Program-made: the position numbers and the translations under genes | Part shown: positions 7,101 to 14,411 of the stretch, piece after piece | How the letters are laid out: each line of letters begins with the position of its first letter | How positions within the stretch are numbered: the stretch's first letter is position 1 | Virus record (IMG/VR): IMGVR_UViG_3300030430_005381 | Span: 1 to 22,803 of that record | Reading direction: 5' to 3' (one strand) | Source: a virus | Length of the DNA stretch: 22,803 nt | The notes under the pieces: model-generated | What the model was told of the DNA's origin: nothing | Databases searched by the model: none | What the model saw: the letters and a program-made list of their open reading frames with translations, nothing else

Positions 7101-7801
7101 TCATCTAAAGTAAAACAAGCTGAGTTAGCTGTAACACCTACCGGAAGTTCTTGTTCTGCCCAATTATCTAACATAAATTTATATAAATGCGGGCCCTGAG
7201 GTAACTCTATAGTAGTTTTATAAACACCATTACCATTATTATCAAACATAGGATGCTGATCCGTCCAACCATTGAATGTACCAGCAACATAAGGATTACC
7301 AAATTCTTCTGGATAATCCGACATATCTACTCTAAATTCTACAGGTATAAGACAACTACCGTCATCTAAAGTAGCTTCAGGATTATAATTAGAAGAATCC
7401 GGATTAGTACAGCCTAATATCGGAGGTGGACAGGGTAGAAGATTTATAACTACTTCGTGAGTTTCAAAATCAAATCTAGCATCTAAATCTAAAATTTCTC
7501 CTTCACAGGAGTTACTTATTACAACCCCAGAATAAGCATTATTTTGATCTATCCAACCATCACCAAAACTATCCAATAAAGTTAAAGTTACTGAAGGAGT
7601 ATTAGTAAAAACTATTGTTTGGAATAATTCACTAGGTAGTGTAGGGGTATGATTTACTAAAGTATCATTTTGGGATGTTACTATTACAACTGATTCATCA
7701 GGTCCATAACTATCAAATTGCACTTCTAAACTAAACCAGGAGGCTTGGGAAAAACCAAAAGTAGAGGTTATTAATAATAACCAAAACGCTAATTTCTTCA
7801 T
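4160..7801 (-). CDS. Giant secreted Cys-repeat protein with CBM48-like module and type IX secretion sorting domain
   Basis: This 1213-residue protein starts with a Sec signal peptide at 1-19 (MKKLAFW...FGFSQ). Three 'DSFGDGW'-type modules lie near residues 70-95, 357-380 and 470-500. A CBM48/E-set-like module sits at about 153-245 (VAGTFNGW, NNGNGVYKTTIELPQG, LYKFMLDNW). About 23 copies of a 26-residue repeat of the form GC(T/M)DPxSxNYNPEANxDDGSC occur: four scattered before residue 465 and 19 in tandem at 581-1077. A Cys-rich segment at about 1083-1127 holds DSYCCENEWDAICQQ. The last 73 residues (1141-1213) form a type A T9SS sorting domain (VYPNPTKDIINI, ITGRTI, LENGIYFLSI-like, KRIIKE end). 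The protein should cross both membranes through the host T9SS and be released or surface-anchored. It is a candidate adhesin or surface coat, and is not typical of phage virions. Confidence 0.9.
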   Translation of the reverse strand: MKKLAFWLLLITSTFGFSQASWFSLEVQFDSYGPDESVVIVTSQNDTLVNHTPTLPSELFQTIVFTNTPSVTLTLLDSFGDGWIDQNNAYSGVVISNSCEGEILDLDARFDFETHEVVINLLPCPPPILGCTNPDSSNYNPEATLDDGSCLIPVEFRVDMSDYPEEFGNPYVAGTFNGWTDQHPMFDNNGNGVYKTTIELPQGPHLYKFMLDNWAEQELPVGVTANSACFTLDENGFINRTLIVAGNQSITLPPVCWESCLPCGAILGCTDPTSANYNPWATIDDGSCLTVPQCGEGQTLIAVVYTPDNWPEETSWILYGDENGNDITYASANEGSYEGSPAGVPITTFVCVSENSTLDLVLEDSYGDGLSGGGNLQIFGCDRSTLYDLLNEHPDGDFGYLTTSAQFTPIVCEEEETIVGCMNPFSVNYNPDAVVDDGSCGEPRVVGCTDPDSFNYDPEANTSEIMTGTYTLEIFDGAADGWQGTWLGLIQGNWISPQYKMGPNDGTSLTFEVPLNIYQPIRAFLFVTPNSQNSVAQIGYTLTGPTGDKIIDVGYWEAIPYPYILEADTPTFGDVCIPIIEGCTDPTSLNYVEPTGDPLVDVNTDDGSCIEIIEGCMNDLAFNYNPDANVDDGSCIPVVVGCMDPDSFNYDPEANTPGDCIAIVEGCMDPTSFNYNENANVDDGSCVPVVEGCMDENSINYDPNANTDDGSCIPIVEGCTDPSSYNFDPEANVDDGSCIAIVYGCTNPESYNYNPEANTDNGTCVDIVYGCTDPTSFNYNPAANTDNGTCVPIVYGCTDNTALNYNPEANTEDGSCIPILAGCTDPTSFNYNELANTDDGSCIPIVYGCTDNTSLNYNPEANTDDGSCIPILYGCMDPDSFNYNPLATVDDGSCVAVVEGCTDNTSLNYNPEANVDDGSCIPILYGCMDSNSFNYNPLATVDDGSCVPVVEGCTDNTSLNFNPEANVDDGSCIPILYGCMDPDSFNYNPLATVDDGSCIPIVTGCTDPEALNYNPEANVEDFSCVEKIYGCMDPTAVNYNPEANVDNGTCITAIVGCTDPESYNYNPEANVSDPDSCLYDAGCIDGPGNPYWLNNQCYAWVIDVDSYCCENEWDAICQQTYNYCENGFPEGFDINGMFNRNMSKVIVYPNPTKDIINIASNVNISYSVHDITGRTIIKDSTSEILDLTNVENGIYFLSISTEGKVFNKRIIKE
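4571..6061 (-). repeat. Tandem array of 19 coding repeats, about 78 bp each
   Basis: These bases encode residues 581-1077 of the secreted protein: 19 units of mostly 26 residues, each with a GC...SC cysteine pair. The first unit carries a 7-residue insertion and the third lacks one residue. Units 11-16 (about 4796-5263) form a higher-order 156-bp dimer repeated three times (GCTDNTSLN.. followed by GCMDxxSFN..). Although the proteins are nearly identical, the DNA units differ at many third positions. The array is a protein-coding repeat and not CRISPR. Confidence 0.95.
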
Positions 7802-7833
7802 AAGATAAACTAAAATATTTACTAATAAATATT

Positions 7834-7864
7834 AAAAGAAGGGGTGATAATACACCCCTTTCTT
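7834..7864 (-). terminator. Intrinsic terminator after the replication/nucleotide block
   Basis: An 8-bp perfect stem (AAGGGGTG 7839-7846 with CACCCCTT 7853-7860) has a 6-base loop. It extends by three more pairs past a bulge. It is followed on the minus strand by the T-rich tract TTCTTTTAATATTT. It sits 22 bases past the stop of the small membrane protein gene and just before the start of the giant secreted protein gene. It therefore separates the replication/RNR block from the exported cassette. The opposite flank is also T-rich, so it could work in both directions, but no plus-strand gene approaches it. Confidence 0.75.
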
Positions 7865-7885
7865 ATTTTTATTGTAATCCTTTTA

Positions 7886-8116
7886 TTACTTTTTAAGTAT
7901 GTGGATAAGGATAAAAGCACCTACTAGGCCTAATAAACCCTTTCCATCTAGATTACCTAGGATTCCCATTATATTATCAACTACTGATATTTCTTTCCAA
8001 AATGGGATGCCTACTCCGCCAAATAATACTTCAAGTACTACTCCGAGTGCAATAACTGAAACACCAATTTCAGTTAATTTATTAGCCCAAGAGCTAATCT
8101 TAGTTAAAATTTCCAT
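7886..8116 (-). CDS. Small two-TM membrane protein of unknown function
   Basis: This is a 76-residue protein from ATG 8116. A longer frame beginning with TTG at 8155 would add 13 residues (MLVTFCLTKIIFF) and is less likely. An amphipathic N-terminus (MEILTKISSWANKLTEIG) is followed by a hydrophobic helix at about 17-35, a loop with GIPFWKEISVVDN, and a second Gly-rich helix at about 51-74 ending ILKK. No enzymatic motif is visible. It follows nrdA after a 76-base gap and precedes the terminator, so it is the last gene of the replication/nucleotide block. The function is unknown. A small pore or envelope-targeting protein is possible. Confidence 0.75.
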   Translation of the reverse strand: MEILTKISSWANKLTEIGVSVIALGVVLEVLFGGVGIPFWKEISVVDNIMGILGNLDGKGLLGLVGAFILIHILKK

Positions 8117-8161
8117 AAAAAATATGATTTTAGTTAAACAAAATGTAACTAGCAACTATGA

Positions 8162-8181
8162 AGTTTGGTGGATATCCAACT
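8162..8181. other. Imperfect hairpin between nrdA and the small membrane protein gene
   Basis: AGTT(T)GG at 8162-8168 can pair with CCAACT at 8176-8181, with one bulged base and a 7-base loop. The 10-base palindrome TGGATATCCA overlaps it. On the minus strand no T-run follows, so it is not a convincing intrinsic terminator. It might protect or process the nrdA mRNA 3' end. The support is weak. Confidence 0.25.
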
Positions 8182-8192
8182 AATACATATGT

Positions 8193-9908
8193 TTAACCAT
8201 CGCAACTAACGCAATCCGCCATTCTTGAACCAAGATCACCCTTTATCACACTATCAGTTCTTAAGTAATATAATGTTTTTATCCCAAGTTTCCATGCCTC
8301 CATATGAACTTGATTTATCCATTTTGGCGAATCATTAGGATCAAATGAAAGATTAAGAGATTGAGTTTGGTCAATATATCTTTGTCTGATTGCAGCTTGA
8401 CGTACTAATTCTAATTGATTTATTTCAGAAAATGTTAAAAATAACTCTTTTTCGTCAGGAGTTAAAATATTATCTGGTAAATTTTGTACTGAACCTCCAT
8501 CTTGAAGCATCTGATCCCACCATTTATTTTTATCTTCCTTTTTACTCTGAAGTAATGCTTGTAAAACTTTATTTTTTCTAATAAATGTTCCCTTAGCTCC
8601 ATTAAAAGTATAAACATTAGCAGGTAGGGGTTCTATACCTGCACTTACTCCCCCACAAATAACAGAATTAGAAACTGTAGGAGCAACTGCTAATAAGTGA
8701 GTATTTCTCATACCAGTACCTTTACACCAAAGAGGTTCACCATATTGCACTGCTAAATCCATAGATGCTTTTTCTGCCTTATTTCTAATATCAGAAAAAA
8801 TATTATGTGTATGTGCAGTAGAAGCTATAGAATTAAAGGGTAATCCCTTTTTCTGTAAAAATGTATGCCAACCTAAAACTCCTAAACCTAAAGCTCTACC
8901 TTTAAATGCGTGTTTATGGGTTCTTTTTAAAGATTCCCTACCACTAGATTTATTAATAAATTCTTCCATAACCCCATCTAAAAACCAAGTAGCTAACTCT
9001 ACAGTATCTGTATCTTTCCATTCATCATACTTAGCTAAATTTAAAGAAGATAAGCAACATATAAAAGAATGTTCTTCATCTGTAAATAAGGTAATTTCAG
9101 AACATATGTTAGTCATAGAAACATTTAAATTATTTAATCTGTAAGCTATGGGATTATCTTTATTAACATTATCCTTATACATTACATAGGGTTCTCCTGT
9201 TTCCATTCTAGCTTTTAAAATAGTAGCCCACGTATTTAAAGCATCAGAATCTCTAGCTTCTAATTTACGCATAAAAGTATCTCCTACTACTACACACTGA
9301 TGGAGATTTAGACATTGTCTATTAGGATCACCTTTAGGTCTCCTAATTTGCAAAAATTCATCTATATCAGGGTGCTCAATATCCAAATTTACAGAAGCGG
9401 CTCCTCTTCTTACATTACCTTGGTTAGTGGCTATAATAGCAGAATCATAAATTTTACACCAAGGTACTACTCCTTCACTTTTACCATTACCAGAAATATA
9501 AGTTCCTCTAGGTCTAATACGAGAAACGCTAATTCCTACTCCACCTCCTGTTGCAGTTAACTTCATTAGCTCGGCATTAGTTAATCCTATGCCCCTGATA
9601 GAATCAGGAGTATCAACACCATAACAAGAAATAGGTAAACCTCTGTCTGTACCCATATTAGAAAGAACTGGAGAAGCTAAACCTAACCAACCATTCCATA
9701 TTATTTTAAAAAATTTATTTTCTAAGTCTGGTCTTTTAAGCCTATAAGCTGAAGCCTTAGCAACTCTCCTATAAGCTTTTTTTACATCTTCTCCAGGAAG
9801 TAAATAACCTTTACTAACTGTAGCTAAAGATATTTCATCCATCCATTCAGGATAATTTTTACCTGCTTCCCAGTTACTATAATCTACTTGTAATGCGTTG
9901 TTTTCCAT
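8193..9908 (-). CDS. nrdA: Ribonucleotide reductase class I large (alpha) subunit, without ATP cone
   Basis: This protein reduces ribonucleoside diphosphates to deoxyribonucleotides together with NrdB. The ATG at 9908 is preferred. It begins 1 base after the nrdB stop (TAA T ATG), giving 571 residues. A GTG at 9944 would add 12 residues and overlap nrdB. Visible catalytic residues in this numbering are Cys95 (ISCYG), Asn267-Cys269-Glu271 (NICSE), Cys284 (ICCLSSLNL), Tyr547/Tyr548 of the radical-transfer path (TLYYLRT), and the C-terminal shuttle cysteines 566 and 569 (CVSC). It is about 190 residues shorter than E. coli NrdA. The N-terminal ATP-cone that senses dATP is missing, so overall activity feedback should be absent. 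The genes downstream of the helicase supply dNTPs for phage replication. Confidence 0.96.
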   Translation of the reverse strand: MENNALQVDYSNWEAGKNYPEWMDEISLATVSKGYLLPGEDVKKAYRRVAKASAYRLKRPDLENKFFKIIWNGWLGLASPVLSNMGTDRGLPISCYGVDTPDSIRGIGLTNAELMKLTATGGGVGISVSRIRPRGTYISGNGKSEGVVPWCKIYDSAIIATNQGNVRRGAASVNLDIEHPDIDEFLQIRRPKGDPNRQCLNLHQCVVVGDTFMRKLEARDSDALNTWATILKARMETGEPYVMYKDNVNKDNPIAYRLNNLNVSMTNICSEITLFTDEEHSFICCLSSLNLAKYDEWKDTDTVELATWFLDGVMEEFINKSSGRESLKRTHKHAFKGRALGLGVLGWHTFLQKKGLPFNSIASTAHTHNIFSDIRNKAEKASMDLAVQYGEPLWCKGTGMRNTHLLAVAPTVSNSVICGGVSAGIEPLPANVYTFNGAKGTFIRKNKVLQALLQSKKEDKNKWWDQMLQDGGSVQNLPDNILTPDEKELFLTFSEINQLELVRQAAIRQRYIDQTQSLNLSFDPNDSPKWINQVHMEAWKLGIKTLYYLRTDSVIKGDLGSRMADCVSCDG

Positions 9909-9909
9909 A

Positions 9910-10896
9910 TTAAAATAATGCTGCGGCATCCCAATTTTGAACACCTTTTGAATAATTAGTTACTCTATTAGCAAAGAAATCTGTATGTTGTTTACCAGCG
10001 GATAAGCTATCAAACCAACTCATTCTTTGTACTGCTTCTTGGTCTATACCATTAACTATAGGTTCATATCCTAAATCACCCATTTTGGTATTTACTCTAT
10101 GTTTTATAAAAGAAACTAAATCATATTTAGTACAACCTTCTAAATCTCCCATTTCATATACCTTATCAATAAAATCCAATTCTAATTTTAAAGATAATTT
10201 AGCTGCTTCTATAATATCAGCTTTTAATTCCGGAGTATCATATTCTGGGTGTTCTTTTAGTAAAGTTCTAAACAACCAACAGCCTGCATTAGAATGTAAT
10301 GATTCATCTCTAATGCTCCATTCCACTATTTGCCCTACACCTTTAAGTTTATTTTGTAATTTAAAAGAAAGTAATACAGCAAAAGAAGAAAATAAGTTTA
10401 CACCTTCAGTAAAAGCTGAAAATATAGCTAAAGATTTAGCTCTTTCATGCCAATTAGGAGTACCATCATGACCATCTCTTACATTCATTAAGGCCTCTAT
10501 TTTAGCCATAGTGGTTTCATCTTCTAAAAACTCAGCAAAGTTATCTAGTCCTAATTCTTCATTTAATAAGGAATAAGCTTCTGCATGAATAGTTTCAAAA
10601 CACCCAAAAGTTACAGCCATAGCTATTACCTCTGGTTTTCTAAACCATTTAGTTACTAAAGTAGACCAATAGTCATTTACTACAGTTTCAGTTTGAGCAA
10701 AACCTTTAAGAATAGAACCTATTATATTTTTTTCTGTTTTAGATAGATTTTGTTTCCAATCATTTACATCTGCCATCATAGGTACCTCTGTCCAAAGCCA
10801 ATGTGCCTGTTGTTGTTTCATATAAAAGTCAAACGCCTCTGGATATTCAAAAGGTTTATAAACTATTCTTTCCTGCAATAATGATTTTTTTGCCAT
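9910..10896 (-). CDS. nrdB: Ribonucleotide reductase class I small (beta) subunit
   Basis: This 328-residue protein is the ferritin-like radical-generating partner of NrdA. All diiron ligands are visible with family spacing: Glu70 (in place of the usual Asp), Glu101, His104, Glu164, Glu198 and His201. The radical Tyr108 sits in ETIHAEAYS, so it is a class I enzyme with a tyrosyl radical. The C-terminal tail (NYSKGVQNWDAAALF) would dock to NrdA. The start is ATG 10896 (MAKKSLLQ). The gene is 24 bases downstream of the helicase gene and 1 base upstream of nrdA, so the two subunits are probably made by coupled translation. No glutaredoxin or thioredoxin with an intact CXXC is in the window, so reduction of the enzyme probably relies on the host or on genes elsewhere. 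Confidence 0.96.
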   Translation of the reverse strand: MAKKSLLQERIVYKPFEYPEAFDFYMKQQQAHWLWTEVPMMADVNDWKQNLSKTEKNIIGSILKGFAQTETVVNDYWSTLVTKWFRKPEVIAMAVTFGCFETIHAEAYSLLNEELGLDNFAEFLEDETTMAKIEALMNVRDGHDGTPNWHERAKSLAIFSAFTEGVNLFSSFAVLLSFKLQNKLKGVGQIVEWSIRDESLHSNAGCWLFRTLLKEHPEYDTPELKADIIEAAKLSLKLELDFIDKVYEMGDLEGCTKYDLVSFIKHRVNTKMGDLGYEPIVNGIDQEAVQRMSWFDSLSAGKQHTDFFANRVTNYSKGVQNWDAAALF

Positions 10897-10920
10897 TTTA
10901 ATTAATTTAAATTGTTAAGA

Positions 10921-12291
10921 TTATTTTTCTAATTCGAAAAACTTTTTACGTAGTAACTGTTTATCAAAAGTATCTACATCAGTATCAAATTTATTAGATT
11001 TAAATGAGGGAGATAATGATTCATTATCTTCACTATCATTATAATCATAAACTTCAAAATGACCAGTTGCAGTATCTGCTTTAACAGAAAATGTAAGGCC
11101 ATCTATCCCATATCTATTTTTCATAATATGAAATCTACCAGTGTTATTTACTTTATCTTCTTTCTTTCTTGAAAGAGACATTGCAAAATCAGATATCATC
11201 ATTTTATCATATGAACCTGCTGCTTTATCTCCTTCTATTATTTTATCTTGTGCACCAGCTCGGTTAACTTGAGAGACAGACCAGATAGGAATATTTAATT
11301 GTCTTGCTAAACCTTTTGTGCTAGTATAAATATCATCAATTTCGTCCTTACGCTCTCTATTCTTACGTCTTGATGAAAGTAAGTCTACATAATCAATAAT
11401 AACTAAATCAGGTTTTACACCCATTCCTGAACATTTGCTAATATGGGACTCAATAGTTGAAACCGTTGCCCTACCTGTAGGAAATTCCTTAATAATTAGT
11501 TGACCTGGTAATTGTGGTATAATATCCTCTATTTTTTCTCTAAAGGAATCTACTTTATTAACAGGTATTTTAGTAAAAAAGGCATCATATCTTTTACCTA
11601 CATAATCTTCACCCAATTCCAAAGTATAATGTAATACATTATATCCTAATCTTACAGCATGACCCCCTAAAGCTACAAGAGACCATGATTTACCACCTCC
11701 AGGATTACCAAAAATAAGACCAAAATCTCCGTTTCCAAGTCCACCTTGTAATAACCCATTAATACGTTCCCAAGGTGTAGGTAAAATAGTTCTTGAATTT
11801 TCTCTATAACGTTCTTCAATATCCTTAATATATTCATGGCCTAAATTTTTATCTTGCCCCGCTTTTAAGGCATTATCTATTAAATATCTTATTCCATCAA
11901 AATCTCCACCTTTAAGTAAATCAACAGAAGACATTAATGCTCTTTTTAATTGTTGATTTCTACAAAAATTAGTAAATTCTTCTTGCACATATTGTAAATC
12001 ATCATCTGAAGTTACATATGCAGCTTTAAGTTGTTCTTTTATAGATATTTGTAATACTTCATTATCTACCTTTTGTAGTTCTACTTTTAATATATCTAAA
12101 GAAGGAGTAGTATGGTATTTGTCATAATATTTTAAAATTTCTTTAATAGCCCATTTTTGAGCAGGGTTTTCAAAATACTCATCAGATATAATATCATGAA
12201 TATTAGTTAAAAATTCTTTATGTGTCAATAAAGAAGATAAAACCTTTATCTGAAATTCATGTCCGTATTGGTTTATACTATTAAGTGTCAA
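10921..12291 (-). CDS. DnaB/gp41-like replicative DNA helicase
   Basis: This 456-residue protein is a hexameric 5'-3' helicase that unwinds the phage fork. An N-terminal DnaB-like helical domain (about 8-110, YGHEFQIKVLSSLLTHKEFL) precedes a RecA-type core: Walker A GNPGGGKS at 195-202, catalytic Glu225 (YTLELG), Walker B LVIIDYVDLL with Asp300, the SQVNR sensor at 340-344, and KNRYG at 391-395. The start must be the TTG at 12291, because an in-frame TAA lies two codons upstream and the next Met is residue 120, beyond the conserved N-terminal domain. This TTG overlaps the TGA of the upstream nuclease gene (ATTGACA), so translation is probably by re-initiation. A separate primase is not seen in this window. 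Confidence 0.95.
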   Translation of the reverse strand: MTLNSINQYGHEFQIKVLSSLLTHKEFLTNIHDIISDEYFENPAQKWAIKEILKYYDKYHTTPSLDILKVELQKVDNEVLQISIKEQLKAAYVTSDDDLQYVQEEFTNFCRNQQLKRALMSSVDLLKGGDFDGIRYLIDNALKAGQDKNLGHEYIKDIEERYRENSRTILPTPWERINGLLQGGLGNGDFGLIFGNPGGGKSWSLVALGGHAVRLGYNVLHYTLELGEDYVGKRYDAFFTKIPVNKVDSFREKIEDIIPQLPGQLIIKEFPTGRATVSTIESHISKCSGMGVKPDLVIIDYVDLLSSRRKNRERKDEIDDIYTSTKGLARQLNIPIWSVSQVNRAGAQDKIIEGDKAAGSYDKMMISDFAMSLSRKKEDKVNNTGRFHIMKNRYGIDGLTFSVKADTATGHFEVYDYNDSEDNESLSPSFKSNKFDTDVDTFDKQLLRKKFFELEK

Positions 12292-13328
12292 TCCTTATAA
12301 CCTTTAAATTGTAAAAATATATCTTTTAACCACGTATCTAAGTTCCTAATCATTCCCCCTAGTTTATCCTCATTATAAAATTGTATAAACATTTCGGGAT
12401 TAAAATCAGGAAAATTATCTAATATAAGATTATCTATATGTTCTATACCCCTATTATCTATCATTGGAATACTTAAATCCATAACTTTATAACTAGTTTC
12501 AATTCTATTTTTGTTCTGAATTATTCTAGAATATACAACATGATCTTTGAATTTCCTAGCTGATATCTCAAAAATATCTTCTAATGTAAGTTCTTGTGTT
12601 TTTAATTCAGGAAATTTTTTAAATATTCCTTTTACACCTAAACCTTTAACTCCGGGAATATTATCTGAATTATCACCTAGTAAAGTTTTATACAGAATAA
12701 AATTTTGAGGCAGTAAACCTAATTTTTCCTCTACTACCTTAGGAGTATAATATTCCTTCTCCATAGGTCTATATAAAATAATTTTATCAGTTACTAACTG
12801 GAGGAAATCCTTATCACTGGAGACTATAAAACATGTAGAATTATATTTTTTTACTAATTTTTTAGATAACACGGCTATAATGTCATCAGCCTCCACTTTA
12901 TCTAATATGGTAGTTTTTACAGGTAATAATTTTAAATACTGTATTATACGCACTATTTGATCAATTTTTGAGTCATGTTCCTCCTCTATTGAATCAAATG
13001 CTTCCCAATTAGTAATTCGTTGTAAATTTCTAGTTCCTTTGTATTCGGAGAGCAGATTCTTGCGGTTGGTAGTTGAACCTGCTCCATCGAATACTACATA
13101 AACAGAAGTTGGGTTAGTTTGTCTAATCATAGCACCTAAAGAACGGAAGAACCCACCTAACCCACCTATGTGAACTCCATCAGGATTAACCATATTCATC
13201 ATAGCAAAGTTTCTAAAAAATAGATTTAAACCATCTAGTATTAAAACTCTATCATGTTTTTTAGGTATAGTCTCCTCCTGATCCTCTTGGACACTGTCCA
13301 ATAGACTAAACAATTCTTTATGTTTCAT
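12288..13328 (-). CDS. FEN-family 5'-3' exonuclease / RNase H (T4 Rnh-like)
   Basis: This 346-residue protein is a flap-type nuclease that would remove RNA primers and 5' flaps from Okazaki fragments. Acidic metal-binding residues occur in FEN order: Asp32 (ILDGLNLFFRN), Asp81 (VVFDGAG), Glu146/Asp148/Asp149 (KVEADD), Asp172/Asp174 (SSDKDF) and Asp219/Asp222 (GDNSDN). They are followed by the helix-hairpin DNA-binding motif IPGVKGLGVKG (224-234). An N-terminal 25-residue acidic extension precedes the core. As the polymerase in this window has no 5' nuclease domain, this separate protein probably supplies that function. It is 8 bases after uvsX and overlaps the helicase start by 4 bases. Confidence 0.92.
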   Translation of the reverse strand: MKHKELFSLLDSVQEDQEETIPKKHDRVLILDGLNLFFRNFAMMNMVNPDGVHIGGLGGFFRSLGAMIRQTNPTSVYVVFDGAGSTTNRKNLLSEYKGTRNLQRITNWEAFDSIEEEHDSKIDQIVRIIQYLKLLPVKTTILDKVEADDIIAVLSKKLVKKYNSTCFIVSSDKDFLQLVTDKIILYRPMEKEYYTPKVVEEKLGLLPQNFILYKTLLGDNSDNIPGVKGLGVKGIFKKFPELKTQELTLEDIFEISARKFKDHVVYSRIIQNKNRIETSYKVMDLSIPMIDNRGIEHIDNLILDNFPDFNPEMFIQFYNEDKLGGMIRNLDTWLKDIFLQFKGYKD

Positions 13329-13335
13329 GTTTTAA

Positions 13336-14409
13336 TTATAAATCCTGTACGTCATAAAGTACAGGTGTTGTATCTTCTTGATCTTCAACAATTTTGAATT
13401 GTCCTCCTCCTAAAATTTTAGACCATTCATCGGCATGCTCTTTTTTATAAGCATTTTTATCTTTATCCGTATCTTGTATAAAACCATGATTTGTCATAAC
13501 AATTTTACCTCTTGATTGCATACCATTAACATGATTTTTATCAATTTGTAAATTTGTTCTTTTACCCCATTCTACTTGCATACCACCTTTAATTGCCTTA
13601 ATCTTAGATGTTCCAGCATTTGATATATTTCCAAACGTAACTACAAATGTTGCATCATACCACATTGCCATCCCACCTTTATTCATCATTTTAGGTTGAC
13701 CCATAGGTGATTCCGCTTTTGCTGTCCAAACTTTATTAACAGCAATTAATGTATTAGTATAAGGAGATGATTCCTTACGAGACATTACAATACTTTGGTT
13801 AACTGTATTACCAAATTGTGTTGACATTGCACCAGCATTCCATTCATTATTGTTTTTTAGTTTTTCAACTGACATTTGACATGGAATAGATCCAATTGAG
13901 TCCCAGAAAAAGGCTAAATCATATGGCAAATTACCTTTTTTCTGTTCATTTTGTAAATCCATAATAAAAGCTGCTACATCTTCTATAGTATGTAATGTTT
14001 CTCTATCAACATAGATAAAATTACCCTCATAGTCTACTACTTCACCCTCATCATCTTTAATTAAATTAACTTGTAATCCCATTTGGGCTGCATGTTCCCA
14101 ATTCCATTTCATTTCTGTAATGATAAAAACGGGAAGTACTCCCATATTTTGAGCTGAAACAGCCGCCTCTAGTAAAGCCGTGGTTTTACCTGTATCAGAA
14201 TGACCCCTTAGTAATGAAATATGTCCCATTGGTATACCTGGTACTCCTGCTACTTTTTGAAAAGCAGGAGATAAAGGTATCCATTGTTGATCTTTAAATT
14301 TGACATTTTTATTTAAACCTTTAGAGGATTTAAATTTATTAAGATCAAATTTGCTCTTTATTTCCGCAGATACTGCTTCGGAAAGAGACTTTGATGCTTT
14401 TCTTGCCAT
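13336..14409 (-). CDS. uvsX: UvsX/RecA-like recombinase
   Basis: This 357-residue protein is an ATP-dependent strand-exchange protein used for recombination-dependent replication and repair in T4-like phages. Motifs: Walker A GHSDTGKT at 69-76, catalytic-type Glu99 in IITEMKWNWEH, Walker B LAFFWDSIGS with Asp170, and the L2-like region after MSRKESSPYTNTLIAVNKVW. Its length is similar to T4 UvsX (about 390). The start ATG 14409 is 2 bases after the gp32-like gene stop, consistent with co-expression of the two filament-forming partners. The mediator UvsY and the helicase UvsW are not seen in this window. The family assignment is secure. Confidence 0.95.
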   Translation of the reverse strand: MARKASKSLSEAVSAEIKSKFDLNKFKSSKGLNKNVKFKDQQWIPLSPAFQKVAGVPGIPMGHISLLRGHSDTGKTTALLEAAVSAQNMGVLPVFIITEMKWNWEHAAQMGLQVNLIKDDEGEVVDYEGNFIYVDRETLHTIEDVAAFIMDLQNEQKKGNLPYDLAFFWDSIGSIPCQMSVEKLKNNNEWNAGAMSTQFGNTVNQSIVMSRKESSPYTNTLIAVNKVWTAKAESPMGQPKMMNKGGMAMWYDATFVVTFGNISNAGTSKIKAIKGGMQVEWGKRTNLQIDKNHVNGMQSRGKIVMTNHGFIQDTDKDKNAYKKEHADEWSKILGGGQFKIVEDQEDTTPVLYDVQDL

Positions 14410-14411
14410 AT

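Noticed and set aside
8117-8155. 13-residue N-terminal extension of the small membrane protein from a TTG
   Set aside because: An ATG at 8116 gives a typical amphipathic N-terminus directly before the first membrane helix.
8162-8181. Hairpin after nrdA as an intrinsic terminator
   Set aside because: There is no T-rich tract downstream on the minus strand and the stem is short and bulged. The hairpin at 7834-7864 is a far better terminator.
9909-9944. 12-residue N-terminal extension of NrdA from a GTG
   Set aside because: The ATG at 9908 is 1 base after the nrdB stop. The extension would merely read through the end of nrdB in another frame.
9315-10471. Plus-strand open frames at 9315-9560 and 10085-10471
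   Set aside because: They are antisense to nrdA and nrdB, whose catalytic residues are all intact, and show no protein-like features.
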